The notes beneath the pieces were generated by a model. The model searched no databases, was not told where the DNA came from, and worked only from the letters and a program-made list of their open reading frames with translations. The translations under genes and the position numbers were made by a program. Shown here piece after piece: positions 26,238-33,117 of a stretch of DNA of 50,787 nucleotides. This DNA comes from an uncultured Oxalicibacterium sp. (GTDB lineage Bacteria > Pseudomonadota > Gammaproteobacteria > Burkholderiales > Burkholderiaceae_D), in NCBI RefSeq assembly GCF_913776015.1, contig NZ_CAJYMD010000082.1, positions 1 through 50,787 of the forward strand, in the 5' to 3' direction. Every line of letters starts with the position of its first letter. Position 1 is the stretch's first letter.

Positions 26238-26932
26238 GCTACGGCACGCTCCGCTTTCTCCTGTCGTTCACGCGTCGTCAACGCCACCTTGTTACGCAAA
26301 TAAAGCGGCTCGGCATGCGCGGCATCGACATGCACGCCCTGCATAAAAAGCCGCTCGCCAAGAATCGCCACCTGCTTGGCATGCGGCATTAGGTCAGGCC
26401 AGGCATGCGCATAAAAATCACGTTCCTGAAATGCCGCACTGTACGCTTTCAAGCCATTCCCGCATGCCGTCACAACGCCAAGCGGCGCAACGTCGTTTGG
26501 CGCTGAAAGGGCTGGTTCAATGATTACCTGCCATTCCCCCTCGTAACGATATTGTGCCCAATAGACTTCCCCCATACGCGCATCGATGATGGCAAGCACG
26601 TCTTTCGCGCTACCTTGCTCATGGCAAGCCTGCGCCAAGGCAAGCAAAGTAACCAGCGGCACAACTGGCAGCTCTGCACCAAAAGCCAGTCCCTGTGCGA
26701 TACCGCATGCGGTGCGTACCCCAGTAAATGAACCCGGTCCGGCACCGTAGGCAATGGCGTTGCATTCGGCAAGAGGGATTCCGGCTTCGTTCAGGAGCGA
26801 TTGCACCATGGGCAAAATGGTTTGCGAATGCGTGACAACACCTTCCACTTCGCGCGAAATCAGCGTTCCTTCACGCAATAGTGCTGCCGATGCAGATTCG
26901 GCAGAGGTTTCAATGGCAAGAATCGTGGACAT
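26234..26932 (-). CDS. tsaB: tRNA threonylcarbamoyladenosine biosynthesis protein TsaB
   Basis: TsaB partners TsaD and TsaE in making t6A at position 37 of ANN-decoding tRNAs. The 232-residue product starts TILAIETSAESASAALLREG, the ASKHA phosphate-1 region, then shows VVTHSQTILPMVQSLL, AIAYGAGPGSFTGVRTACG and GLAFGAELPVVPLVTL. The length matches E. coli TsaB (231). The ATG at 26932 is fixed by homology. A TAAAAT hexamer sits seven bases before the ATG, so the mRNA may be leaderless. It is divergent from the thioredoxin-like gene, which has the same upstream element. Confidence 0.94.
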   Translation of the reverse strand: MSTILAIETSAESASAALLREGTLISREVEGVVTHSQTILPMVQSLLNEAGIPLAECNAIAYGAGPGSFTGVRTACGIAQGLAFGAELPVVPLVTLLALAQACHEQGSAKDVLAIIDARMGEVYWAQYRYEGEWQVIIEPALSAPNDVAPLGVVTACGNGLKAYSAAFQERDFYAHAWPDLMPHAKQVAILGERLFMQGVHVDAAHAEPLYLRNKVALTTRERQEKAERAVA

Positions 26933-26933
26933 G

Positions 26934-26945
26934 GGCGGTATTTTA
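26934..26945 (-). promoter_or_regulatory. TAAAATACCGCC element before tsaB
   Basis: Read on the minus strand, TAAAATACCGCC ends one base before the tsaB ATG. TAAAAT is a good -10 box that would start RNA at or beside the A of the ATG. The same twelve bases occur in mirror orientation before the gene at 27026. Confidence 0.4.
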
Positions 26946-27013
26946 CCGTGCCCTACCGGACAAGCGTGCGGAACCTTGCATCCTCGTACCGCCCGCCAAA
27001 TCACCGAAGCGGC

Positions 27014-27025
27014 TAAAATACCGCC
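27014..27025 (+). promoter_or_regulatory. TAAAATACCGCC element before the thioredoxin-like gene
   Basis: TAAAATACCGCC abuts the ATG at 27026. With TAAAAT as -10 box the predicted RNA start is at the ATG. There is no obvious -35 box and no ribosome binding site. Confidence 0.4.
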
Positions 27026-27445
27026 ATGCCTAGCCTCGTTCTCGAAGAAAACAACCGCGCCGCCCTGGTGGCGCAAATGACCGACGATACCTGGGTCGTC
27101 GCCTGCCTGTGTGCTGCATGGTGCGACGTGTGCACAGCCTATCGGCCAGAATTTGAAGCACTTGCCGCAAACTATCCTGACACGCTTTTTGTGTGGATCG
27201 ATATCGAGGATCGTGCCGATATGGTGGGCGACTTCGATGTCGAAAATTTTCCGACTATCCTGATTCAACGCGCAGACGAAGTGGTCTTTTACGGCACTAC
27301 CTTGCCAGATCCACGCATTGCCTTGCGCCTGCTTGCCGCTCAGGCACAACGCGATCCCGCTGAACGCGTAGCCACGGCATCAGGCAATCCGGACTACCAA
27401 CTTTGGCAAGAAGAGCGCAACTTGCGCAAGGCGCTAAAGAGCTGA
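27026..27445 (+). CDS. Thioredoxin-like protein
   Basis: A 139-residue protein with a thioredoxin fold and no signal peptide. The active site is AAWCDVC (Cys33 and Cys36), in the order and spacing of thioredoxin's WCxxC, and the cis-proline is in the ENFPTILI strand. The last 35 residues (AQRDPAERVATASGNPDYQLWQEERNLRKAL) form an extra charged helix not found in plain thioredoxin. It is probably a cytoplasmic thiol-disulfide oxidoreductase, but the partner is unknown. It is divergent from tsaB with 93 bases between starts, and ends before a terminator. Confidence 0.82.
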   Translation: MPSLVLEENNRAALVAQMTDDTWVVACLCAAWCDVCTAYRPEFEALAANYPDTLFVWIDIEDRADMVGDFDVENFPTILIQRADEVVFYGTTLPDPRIALRLLAAQAQRDPAERVATASGNPDYQLWQEERNLRKALKS

Positions 27446-27490
27446 GGCAGCCAAGATTTTTGCCCAAAAACTGAAGGAAAAACGACAATA

Positions 27491-27519
27491 AAAAAGCCCC
27501 GGCATTGCCGGGGCTTTTT
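27491..27519. terminator. Bidirectional terminator between the thioredoxin-like gene and cspA
   Basis: Perfect 13-bp stem AAAAAGCCCCGGC/GCCGGGGCTTTTT with a three-base loop. It lies 22 bases before the cspA stop codon and serves both convergent genes. Confidence 0.9.
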
Positions 27520-27540
27520 GCTTTGAATTCTATTCGGCTA

Positions 27541-27744
27541 TTAGATAGCTTGAATGTTCGAAGCTTGCTTGCCTTTAGGGCCGGTCGTCACTTCGAAAGA
27601 GACGCGTTGGTTCTCTTGCAGCGATTTGAAGCCGTTCGACTGGATAGCCGAGAAGTGCGCGAACAGATCTTCGCCGCCTTCATCAGGAGTGATGAAGCCG
27701 AAGCCTTTCGCGTCGTTGAACCATTTTACGATACCAGTTGCCAT
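27541..27744 (-). CDS. cspA: Cold-shock protein, CspA family
   Basis: A 67-residue single-domain cold-shock protein that binds single-stranded RNA and DNA and melts RNA structure. It has the RNA-binding motifs KGFGFI (13-18) and LFAHF (27-31), and opens [17 protein letters not shown] like nearly all proteobacterial Csp proteins. The C-terminus ASNIQAI is standard. A promoter with perfect TATAAT lies about 105 bases upstream, giving a leader of about 100 bases, shorter than the E. coli cspA leader. Csp paralogues are usually several per genome, so the symbol is by family only. Confidence 0.93.
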   Translation of the reverse strand: MATGIVKWFNDAKGFGFITPDEGGEDLFAHFSAIQSNGFKSLQENQRVSFEVTTGPKGKQASNIQAI

Positions 27745-27849
27745 TACTATTCCTAATTTCAGTTAAATAGGCTTACGCCCGAGGATCGTTTCAACCAAGA
27801 CAAGAATACAGGCATACTGCACAACCAGCTCGAATCTCCACGACAATTG

Positions 27850-27879
27850 ATTATAACCGCATAAAAAATAAAAAAGTAA
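27850..27879 (-). promoter_or_regulatory. Promoter of cspA with long AT-rich spacer
   Basis: Minus strand TTACTT (27879-27874), an 18-base spacer mostly of A and T, then TATAAT (27855-27850). The -10 is perfect and the -35 weak. The region upstream is very AT-rich, like an UP element. The predicted leader (about 27745-27843) carries no other gene. Confidence 0.45.
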
Positions 27880-27965
27880 TTTCTATTTTGCTTCGAATGT
27901 GAGTCATTTCACATTTCTGCATTCATGAGAGGGCCAAACAGGCATATCGCTGCCCGAGAACGAAT

Positions 27966-28658
27966 TTACTTATCAGTCTGACCAGCTTCATTCTCTGCCT
28001 TGCGCTTCGCAACTTCGCGCTGCCGTTCCTCCGATTCGCGCACTTTCTCTTCGTAGCGTTCGACATTGCGTGCCCGCTGACGCGCATCGCTCTCTTCCGA
28101 GGCTTTGCGCTGACGCTCGCGCTCCGCGCGCTCGGCATTTTTCTCCGCATGTTCCTGTGCACGTGCCGCACGTTGGGCATCAGACAATCCCTGCTGTTGA
28201 CGCGGCATGTCGTTGATCTCGGGCACCGGTACGCTGGAACGTTCCGCATTCCTGGCTTCGCGTGCCTTGGCGCTCTCTTCCAGACGCCGATCGCGCTCCG
28301 CCACACGTGCGTGACGAATATAGGAATTGGCTTCGAGCTCGATTGGACGAATCGCCATCAGATCGACGCGACGTTGCTCCGTCACCTTGTTCAGGCAGGA
28401 TGTCGTAAAGAACTTTGGATAGCATGCCTGTTGCTGCGCTTCGAACCGCGCTTCGACACGCAAACGGCTTTGCTCCACATCCTTGATTGCCTGATTGGCA
28501 CGGTCTCCTGATTGGATGGAGCCAGCCGGATAACGCTGAACGACATCTGCAACTGAATAGTCGAGCACCGATGCATCAACCGGCGGTTTCTGTGCCAATG
28601 CCAGCGACGCAGAAAATACACAGCCGGCAACCAAAGTCGTTGTAAAAAGAGATTTCAT
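27966..28658 (-). CDS. Secreted coiled-coil protein of unknown function
   Basis: A 230-residue protein with a signal peptide (MKSLFTTTLVAGCVFSASLALA, cut near residue 22). The mature N-terminal part (VLDYSVADVVQRYPAGSI, then ACYPKFFTTSCLNKV with two cysteines about eight apart) looks globular and could hold a disulfide. From about residue 105 the protein is almost all Arg, Glu, Lys, Ala and Gln in long charged helices, probably a coiled coil in the periplasm. No known domain was recognised. It starts 24 bases after zapE on the same strand. The ATG at 28658 is preceded by an in-frame GTG; the ribosome binding site is weak (GGAA). Confidence 0.75.
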   Translation of the reverse strand: MKSLFTTTLVAGCVFSASLALAQKPPVDASVLDYSVADVVQRYPAGSIQSGDRANQAIKDVEQSRLRVEARFEAQQQACYPKFFTTSCLNKVTEQRRVDLMAIRPIELEANSYIRHARVAERDRRLEESAKAREARNAERSSVPVPEINDMPRQQQGLSDAQRAARAQEHAEKNAERAERERQRKASEESDARQRARNVERYEEKVRESEERQREVAKRKAENEAGQTDK

Positions 28659-28682
28659 CACTTTATTTCATTCCAAGACAAC

Positions 28683-29777
28683 TTACATTGCGCCACTCGC
28701 ACGGCGACGTTCAGCTTCCATGTATTCGTCAGATTGCATTTCGATCAGGCGCGACAGTGTACGCTGAAATTCCATTGACAAGCCGCCCACCGTATAGAGT
28801 TCATCCATCGGCACCGCTGCCGAGATCAACAACTTTATGCGATGATCGTACAGTACATCGATCAGCCAGATGAAACGACGCGCCTCTGAAGACATCGAAG
28901 CCGAAATTGCGGGCACATCGGACAAAATCAGCGTATGAAAGCGACTGGCAAGTTCTAGATAATCGTTCTGCGAACGCGGACCACCGCACAGCGTGTGAAA
29001 GTCGAACCATATTACACCGCCAGCCTTGCGCAAGGCACGTACCTCACGCCCTTCGATATTGACCAGCGGATCTTCATCGGCCACTTCGGCTATCCGCATA
29101 AACGCCGTGCGTAATGCTTCCGATGCCTGCGCATCAAGGGGCGTATGGTAAGCCGTTACCTGACTCAAGGCGCGCTTGCGGTAATCGAGCCCGCCATCGA
29201 CGTTCATGATGTCCAGCCGCTCCTTGATCAGATCGATGGCCGGCAAGATGCGATCGCGATGCAAACCGTCCGGATACAAATCGTCGGGCGCAAAATTGGA
29301 TGTGACAATGAACGACACGCCACGATCGAACAATCCCTTGAACAGATTGTAGAGAATCATGGCATCGGCAATATCCGTGACATGAAATTCGTCGAAGCAG
29401 ATCAGTCGATATTTTGCCGCAACGCGTTTGGCGACTTCTTCCAAGGGATCCGCAATCTGTTTCAGTTCATCCAGTTGCCGATGCACACTGCGCATGAATT
29501 CGTGGAAATGAATGCGCATCTTGCGATCCATCGGTACCACGGAGTAAAAGCTATCCATCAGAAAAGATTTTCCCCGCCCTACACCACCCCACATGTATAA
29601 ACCGCGCGGCGCGGGCGATTCGCCTAACAGGCGGGTGAAAATATTTTTCTTACGCGCCGCTAGGCTTTCCCATTCTTCATAAGCCTGCTGCAGACGCAAG
29701 ACGGCACGTCGCTGTGCATCATCGGCAGTAAAACCACGCTCATTCAATGCATGTTCATAAATTTCGGCTACATTCAT
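28683..29777 (-). CDS. zapE: Cell division ATPase ZapE (AFG1/LACE1 family)
   Basis: ZapE is a AAA-type ATPase that acts on the FtsZ ring during division in proteobacteria. The 364-residue product has Walker A GGVGRGKS (64-71), the RIHFHEFMRSVH segment, Walker B LICFDEFHVTDIADAMIL, and the family arginine region PDGLHRDRILPAIDLI. The C-terminal DVLYDHRIKLLISAAVPMDELY is typical AFG1. The ATG at 29777 (MNVAEIYEHAL) follows AGGAGG by about ten bases; an upstream TTG frame lies before that ribosome binding site and was rejected. The gene is downstream of the odh/lpd operon but separated from it by a terminator. Confidence 0.92.
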   Translation of the reverse strand: MNVAEIYEHALNERGFTADDAQRRAVLRLQQAYEEWESLAARKKNIFTRLLGESPAPRGLYMWGGVGRGKSFLMDSFYSVVPMDRKMRIHFHEFMRSVHRQLDELKQIADPLEEVAKRVAAKYRLICFDEFHVTDIADAMILYNLFKGLFDRGVSFIVTSNFAPDDLYPDGLHRDRILPAIDLIKERLDIMNVDGGLDYRKRALSQVTAYHTPLDAQASEALRTAFMRIAEVADEDPLVNIEGREVRALRKAGGVIWFDFHTLCGGPRSQNDYLELASRFHTLILSDVPAISASMSSEARRFIWLIDVLYDHRIKLLISAAVPMDELYTVGGLSMEFQRTLSRLIEMQSDEYMEAERRRASGAM

Positions 29778-29829
29778 GCCAATGCCGTCCTCCTGCAAGC
29801 GGATTTGTTTTTATACGTGTACTGCGGGC

Positions 29830-29859
29830 AAAAAAACGGGCGAGTCGTCGCTCGCCCGT
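29830..29859 (-). terminator. Terminator at the end of the odhA-odhB-lpd-lipoprotein unit
   Basis: Minus-strand stem ACGGGCGAG/CTCGCCCGT, six-base loop, then six to seven Ts. It lies 20 bases past the lipoprotein stop and before the zapE start. Confidence 0.85.
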
Positions 29860-29879
29860 CCTGTTTGATTGCATCTATT

Positions 29880-30281
29880 CTACAGTCTGTTCATGTTGAC
29901 GATCACGCGCGCCGGGTAATAACCACCGCCCGAACTCACGGGCACACGAAATCCCAGGCCGACACCCACTGCGCCCGTGCCACCGCCCAATCCCAGGCCG
30001 ACACTCGATCTGGATTGACCAATTGGTGGCAACCTCACCTCTGAGCTGCGATAGCCGACGCGGTTGCAAACGACGCGTAGCTCGCCGCTTGCACTGCCAA
30101 TGGCAAGTGTGGTTGGTGTGACGATGTTCCAGCTTTGCGCATTGGTGATGACGGTGCAATTTGCACCGGGAAATTCCTGTCCGTTTTCTGCGGTGGCGAT
30201 ATAGACGCGTCCATCGTTTGGGCCGGTGCTTGCGCAAGCAGCAAGTAGCAAGGGAAAGAGCAAAACGACGGCACGCCACAT
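29880..30281 (-). CDS. Small glycine-rich lipoprotein of unknown function
   Basis: A 133-residue lipoprotein with MWRAVVLLFPLLLAAC at the start, a textbook lipobox (LLAAC, lipid on Cys16). Residue +2 is Ala, which in enterobacterial rules favours the outer membrane. The middle includes NGQEFPGANCTVIT and ELRVVCNRVGYRSSEVRL. These two cysteines in a short beta-rich domain resemble the PEGA-like or 'translated antigen' lipoproteins, which is a guess. A run GLGLGGGTGAVGVGLGF follows. A very strong ribosome binding site (AGGAGG) and a gap of ten bases after lpd place it as the last gene of the odh operon. No function is known to me. Confidence 0.8.
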   Translation of the reverse strand: MWRAVVLLFPLLLAACASTGPNDGRVYIATAENGQEFPGANCTVITNAQSWNIVTPTTLAIGSASGELRVVCNRVGYRSSEVRLPPIGQSRSSVGLGLGGGTGAVGVGLGFRVPVSSGGGYYPARVIVNMNRL

Positions 30282-30291
30282 GATCAACCTC

Positions 30292-31719
30292 CTAGAAATT
30301 CAACGCCCGCTTGTCGACGGCCAGCGCCGCTTCCTTCACTGCTTCCGATAATGACGGATGCGCGTGACAGATGCGTGCAATATCTTCCGAAGAAGCGCGG
30401 AATGACATTGCGACCACTGCTTCGGCAATCAGTTCCGACGCATTGGGGCCGATAATGTGCACGCCCAGAATTTCGTCCGATTTCGCATCGGCGAGAAACT
30501 TGACGAAACCCGTTGTGTCGCCAAGGGCACGTGCGCGTCCATTGGCCAGGAACGGAAACGATCCGGCGCGATAATCGACCTTTGCCTCTTTCAACTGCTG
30601 TTCCGTCTTGCCAACCCAGGCAATCTCCGGCGTCGTATAAATGACCCACGGAATCGTGTTGAAGTCGACATGACCATGCTGACCGGCAATCCGCTCGGCG
30701 ACCGCGACACCTTCTTCTTCCGACTTGTGCGCCAGCATCGGGCCACGCACGACATCGCCGACCGCCCAGATACCCGGCACGTTGGTCCTGCAATCGTCAT
30801 CGACAGCGATGAAGCCTCGCTCATCGAGCTTGATGCCTGCCGCATCCGCATTCAGTCCCTGCGTATTCGGAACACGGCCGATCGACACCACCAGCCGATC
30901 GAAGCGCTCCTTCTGTTCGCTACCTTTTGCATCGGCATAACTGACCGTGACTTCATTCTTGCCAATGTCGATGCCGGCAATCTTGATTCCCAGTTCGATC
31001 TGCAAACCAAGCTTGGCGAATTGCTTGCCCGCCTCCGCCGCGATTTGCGTATCTGCGGCACCGAGCAATGCAGGCAGCACTTCAAGAATCTTCACTTCCG
31101 AACCAAGACGACGCCACACGCTGCCCATTTCCAGACCGATCACACCCGCACCGATGATGCCGAGACGCTTTGGCACTTCCTGCATGGCCAGTGCACCCGT
31201 GTTCGACAGCACAAGCTTTTCATCGAATGGCGCATCGGCCAAGGCGCGTGGAAGCGAACCCGTCGCCACAATCACGTTCTTGGCGGTGATGGTTTCCTCG
31301 CTCGAGCCCGTAACGCGAATCTGATGTCCCGATGCATCCGATTTCTCGAACGAACCACGACCGTGGAAGAAGGTCACCTTGTTTTTCTTGAACAGATAAA
31401 GAATACCTTCGTTGTTCTGCTTGACCACCGTTGCCTTGCGATCCAGCATTTTCTTGAGATTCAGGCTCAAGGATTTGATCTCGATGCCATGCTCGGCAAA
31501 GCCATGACCGGCATGTGCGAAATGCTCGGACGACTGCAACAGCGCCTTGGAAGGAATGCAACCGACATTGGTGCAGGTTCCGCCCAGTGCCGGGCCGCCT
31601 TTTTCGTTTTTCCACTCATCGATACAGGCAGTGGACAAACCCAGTTGTGCGGCACGAATGGCAGCCACGTAACCGCCCGGTCCACCGCCGATCACCACTA
31701 CATCAAAATTCTTCGACAT
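30292..31719 (-). CDS. lpd: Dihydrolipoyl dehydrogenase (E3) of the 2-oxoglutarate dehydrogenase complex
   Basis: E3 reoxidises the lipoyl arm of OdhB and reduces NAD. The 475-residue product has the FAD fold IGGGPGGYVAA (10-20), the redox disulfide GGTCTNVGCIPSKALL (Cys49 and Cys54), the NAD fold GIIGAGVIGLEMGSVW, FAD site GIWAVGDV, and the C-terminal catalytic pair in HAHPSLSEAVKEA. An insertion WKNEKGGPALGGT before the disulfide is usual in betaproteobacterial E3 of this operon. It follows odhB by 51 bases. The symbol could equally be odhL or lpdA. Confidence 0.95.
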   Translation of the reverse strand: MSKNFDVVVIGGGPGGYVAAIRAAQLGLSTACIDEWKNEKGGPALGGTCTNVGCIPSKALLQSSEHFAHAGHGFAEHGIEIKSLSLNLKKMLDRKATVVKQNNEGILYLFKKNKVTFFHGRGSFEKSDASGHQIRVTGSSEETITAKNVIVATGSLPRALADAPFDEKLVLSNTGALAMQEVPKRLGIIGAGVIGLEMGSVWRRLGSEVKILEVLPALLGAADTQIAAEAGKQFAKLGLQIELGIKIAGIDIGKNEVTVSYADAKGSEQKERFDRLVVSIGRVPNTQGLNADAAGIKLDERGFIAVDDDCRTNVPGIWAVGDVVRGPMLAHKSEEEGVAVAERIAGQHGHVDFNTIPWVIYTTPEIAWVGKTEQQLKEAKVDYRAGSFPFLANGRARALGDTTGFVKFLADAKSDEILGVHIIGPNASELIAEAVVAMSFRASSEDIARICHAHPSLSEAVKEAALAVDKRALNF

Positions 31720-31770
31720 TATCCAGACTCCCGCAGGAAGGCACGCAAGGATGCCTTCCCTATCGTGTTA

Positions 31771-33057
31771 TCAGAGATCCAGCAACAGACGTGCGGGATC
31801 TTCCAGTGCCTCTTTCATCGCCACCAGGCCAAGAACGGCTTCGCGGCCGTCAATGATGCGGTGGTCGTAGGAAAGCGCCAGATAGTTCATGGGTCGGATC
31901 ACGATCTGGCCGTTTTCAACGACCGCGCGATCCTTGGTGGCATGAATGCCGAGAATGGCCGATTGTGGTGGGTTGATGATCGGCGTGGACAGCATCGAGC
32001 CGAAAATGCCGCCATTGGAGATCGAGAAGGTGCCGCCCGTAAGATCGTCAAGCGTCAGCTTGCCATCCTTGGCCTTGGCACCGAACTCGCCGATTTTCTT
32101 TTCAATATCGGCAATGCTCATCTGATCGGCATCGCGCAGGATGGGCACTACCAGACCACGCGGTGAGCCAACGGCGATGCCGATGTCGAAATAGCCGTGA
32201 TAGACGATGTCATTGCCATCAACGGATGCATTGATGATCGGATATTTCTTCAATGCCGCCACAGCCGCCTTGACGAAGAAAGACATGAAGCCCAGCTTCA
32301 CGCCATGTTCCTTTTCGAACTTGTCGCGATACTTGGTGCGCAGATCGATCACGGGCTGCATGTTGACTTCATTGAAGGTCGTCAGAATCGCGTTGGTTTG
32401 CTGGGATTGCAGCAAACGTTCTGCCACGCGTGCGCGCAAGCGACTCATCGGCACCCGTTCTTCAGGGCGATTCAGCAAGGCAGGATTACCAGGCACAGGC
32501 ACTTGCGGCAGGCTGGCCTTGGCCGCCGGCGCCGATGTAGCAGCTGATGCCGCTTCCGGTTTCTTCTCCAGATGATTGATGACATCACCCTTGGTCACGC
32601 GACCATCCTTGCCCGATCCCGATACATCACTGGTGTTCAGATTGTTTTCGGACAGCATCTTGGCCGCAGCCGGCATGGCGATATTCGCTGCGCTGCCAGA
32701 TGTCTCTGCCTTGGCAGCAATCGGGCGCGAACCGGCATCGTCCACCGGCTTGGCGGCAGGCTCTTCCTTCTTCTCTGACGGTGCAGAAGCTGGCTCGGTC
32801 TTGCCGGTCGCAGCGGCATCGGTATCGATGAGCGCAATGACCTCACCTGCCGTCACCGTCGCCCCATCTTCCTTGATGAGTTGCTTGATGACACCAGCAC
32901 CGGGTGCAGGCAATTCCAGCACCACTTTGTCGGTCTCGATATCGATCAGGTTTTCATCACGAGCAACTGCTTCACCCACCTTTTTATGCCATTGCAGCAG
33001 CGTTGCTTCTGCAACCGATTCCGACAATTGCGGAACTTTCACCTCAAGAATTGCCAT
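31771..33057 (-). CDS. odhB: Dihydrolipoyllysine succinyltransferase (E2) of the 2-oxoglutarate dehydrogenase complex
   Basis: E2 moves the succinyl group from OdhA to CoA. The 428-residue product has one lipoyl domain with the modified lysine in [10 protein letters not shown] (Lys44). An Ala/Pro/Glu linker follows, then a peripheral-subunit-binding domain ([21 protein letters not shown]) and the catalytic core ending with [19 protein letters not shown], whose His and Asp are the transferase residues. The ATG at 33057 has GGAGAG seven bases upstream. It lies between odhA and lpd with gaps of 60 and 51 bases. The synonym is sucB. Confidence 0.96.
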   Translation of the reverse strand: MAILEVKVPQLSESVAEATLLQWHKKVGEAVARDENLIDIETDKVVLELPAPGAGVIKQLIKEDGATVTAGEVIALIDTDAAATGKTEPASAPSEKKEEPAAKPVDDAGSRPIAAKAETSGSAANIAMPAAAKMLSENNLNTSDVSGSGKDGRVTKGDVINHLEKKPEAASAATSAPAAKASLPQVPVPGNPALLNRPEERVPMSRLRARVAERLLQSQQTNAILTTFNEVNMQPVIDLRTKYRDKFEKEHGVKLGFMSFFVKAAVAALKKYPIINASVDGNDIVYHGYFDIGIAVGSPRGLVVPILRDADQMSIADIEKKIGEFGAKAKDGKLTLDDLTGGTFSISNGGIFGSMLSTPIINPPQSAILGIHATKDRAVVENGQIVIRPMNYLALSYDHRIIDGREAVLGLVAMKEALEDPARLLLDL

Positions 33058-33117
33058 GTAACTCTCCGTTTCGGGTTGTTCATACGGCAAGCCGGCAGCC
33101 GACTTGTCGCAGGGTCT

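Noticed and set aside
26933-27349. 139-residue extension of TsaB
   Set aside because: It runs through the divergent thioredoxin-like gene and its promoter; TsaB begins at TILAIETS.
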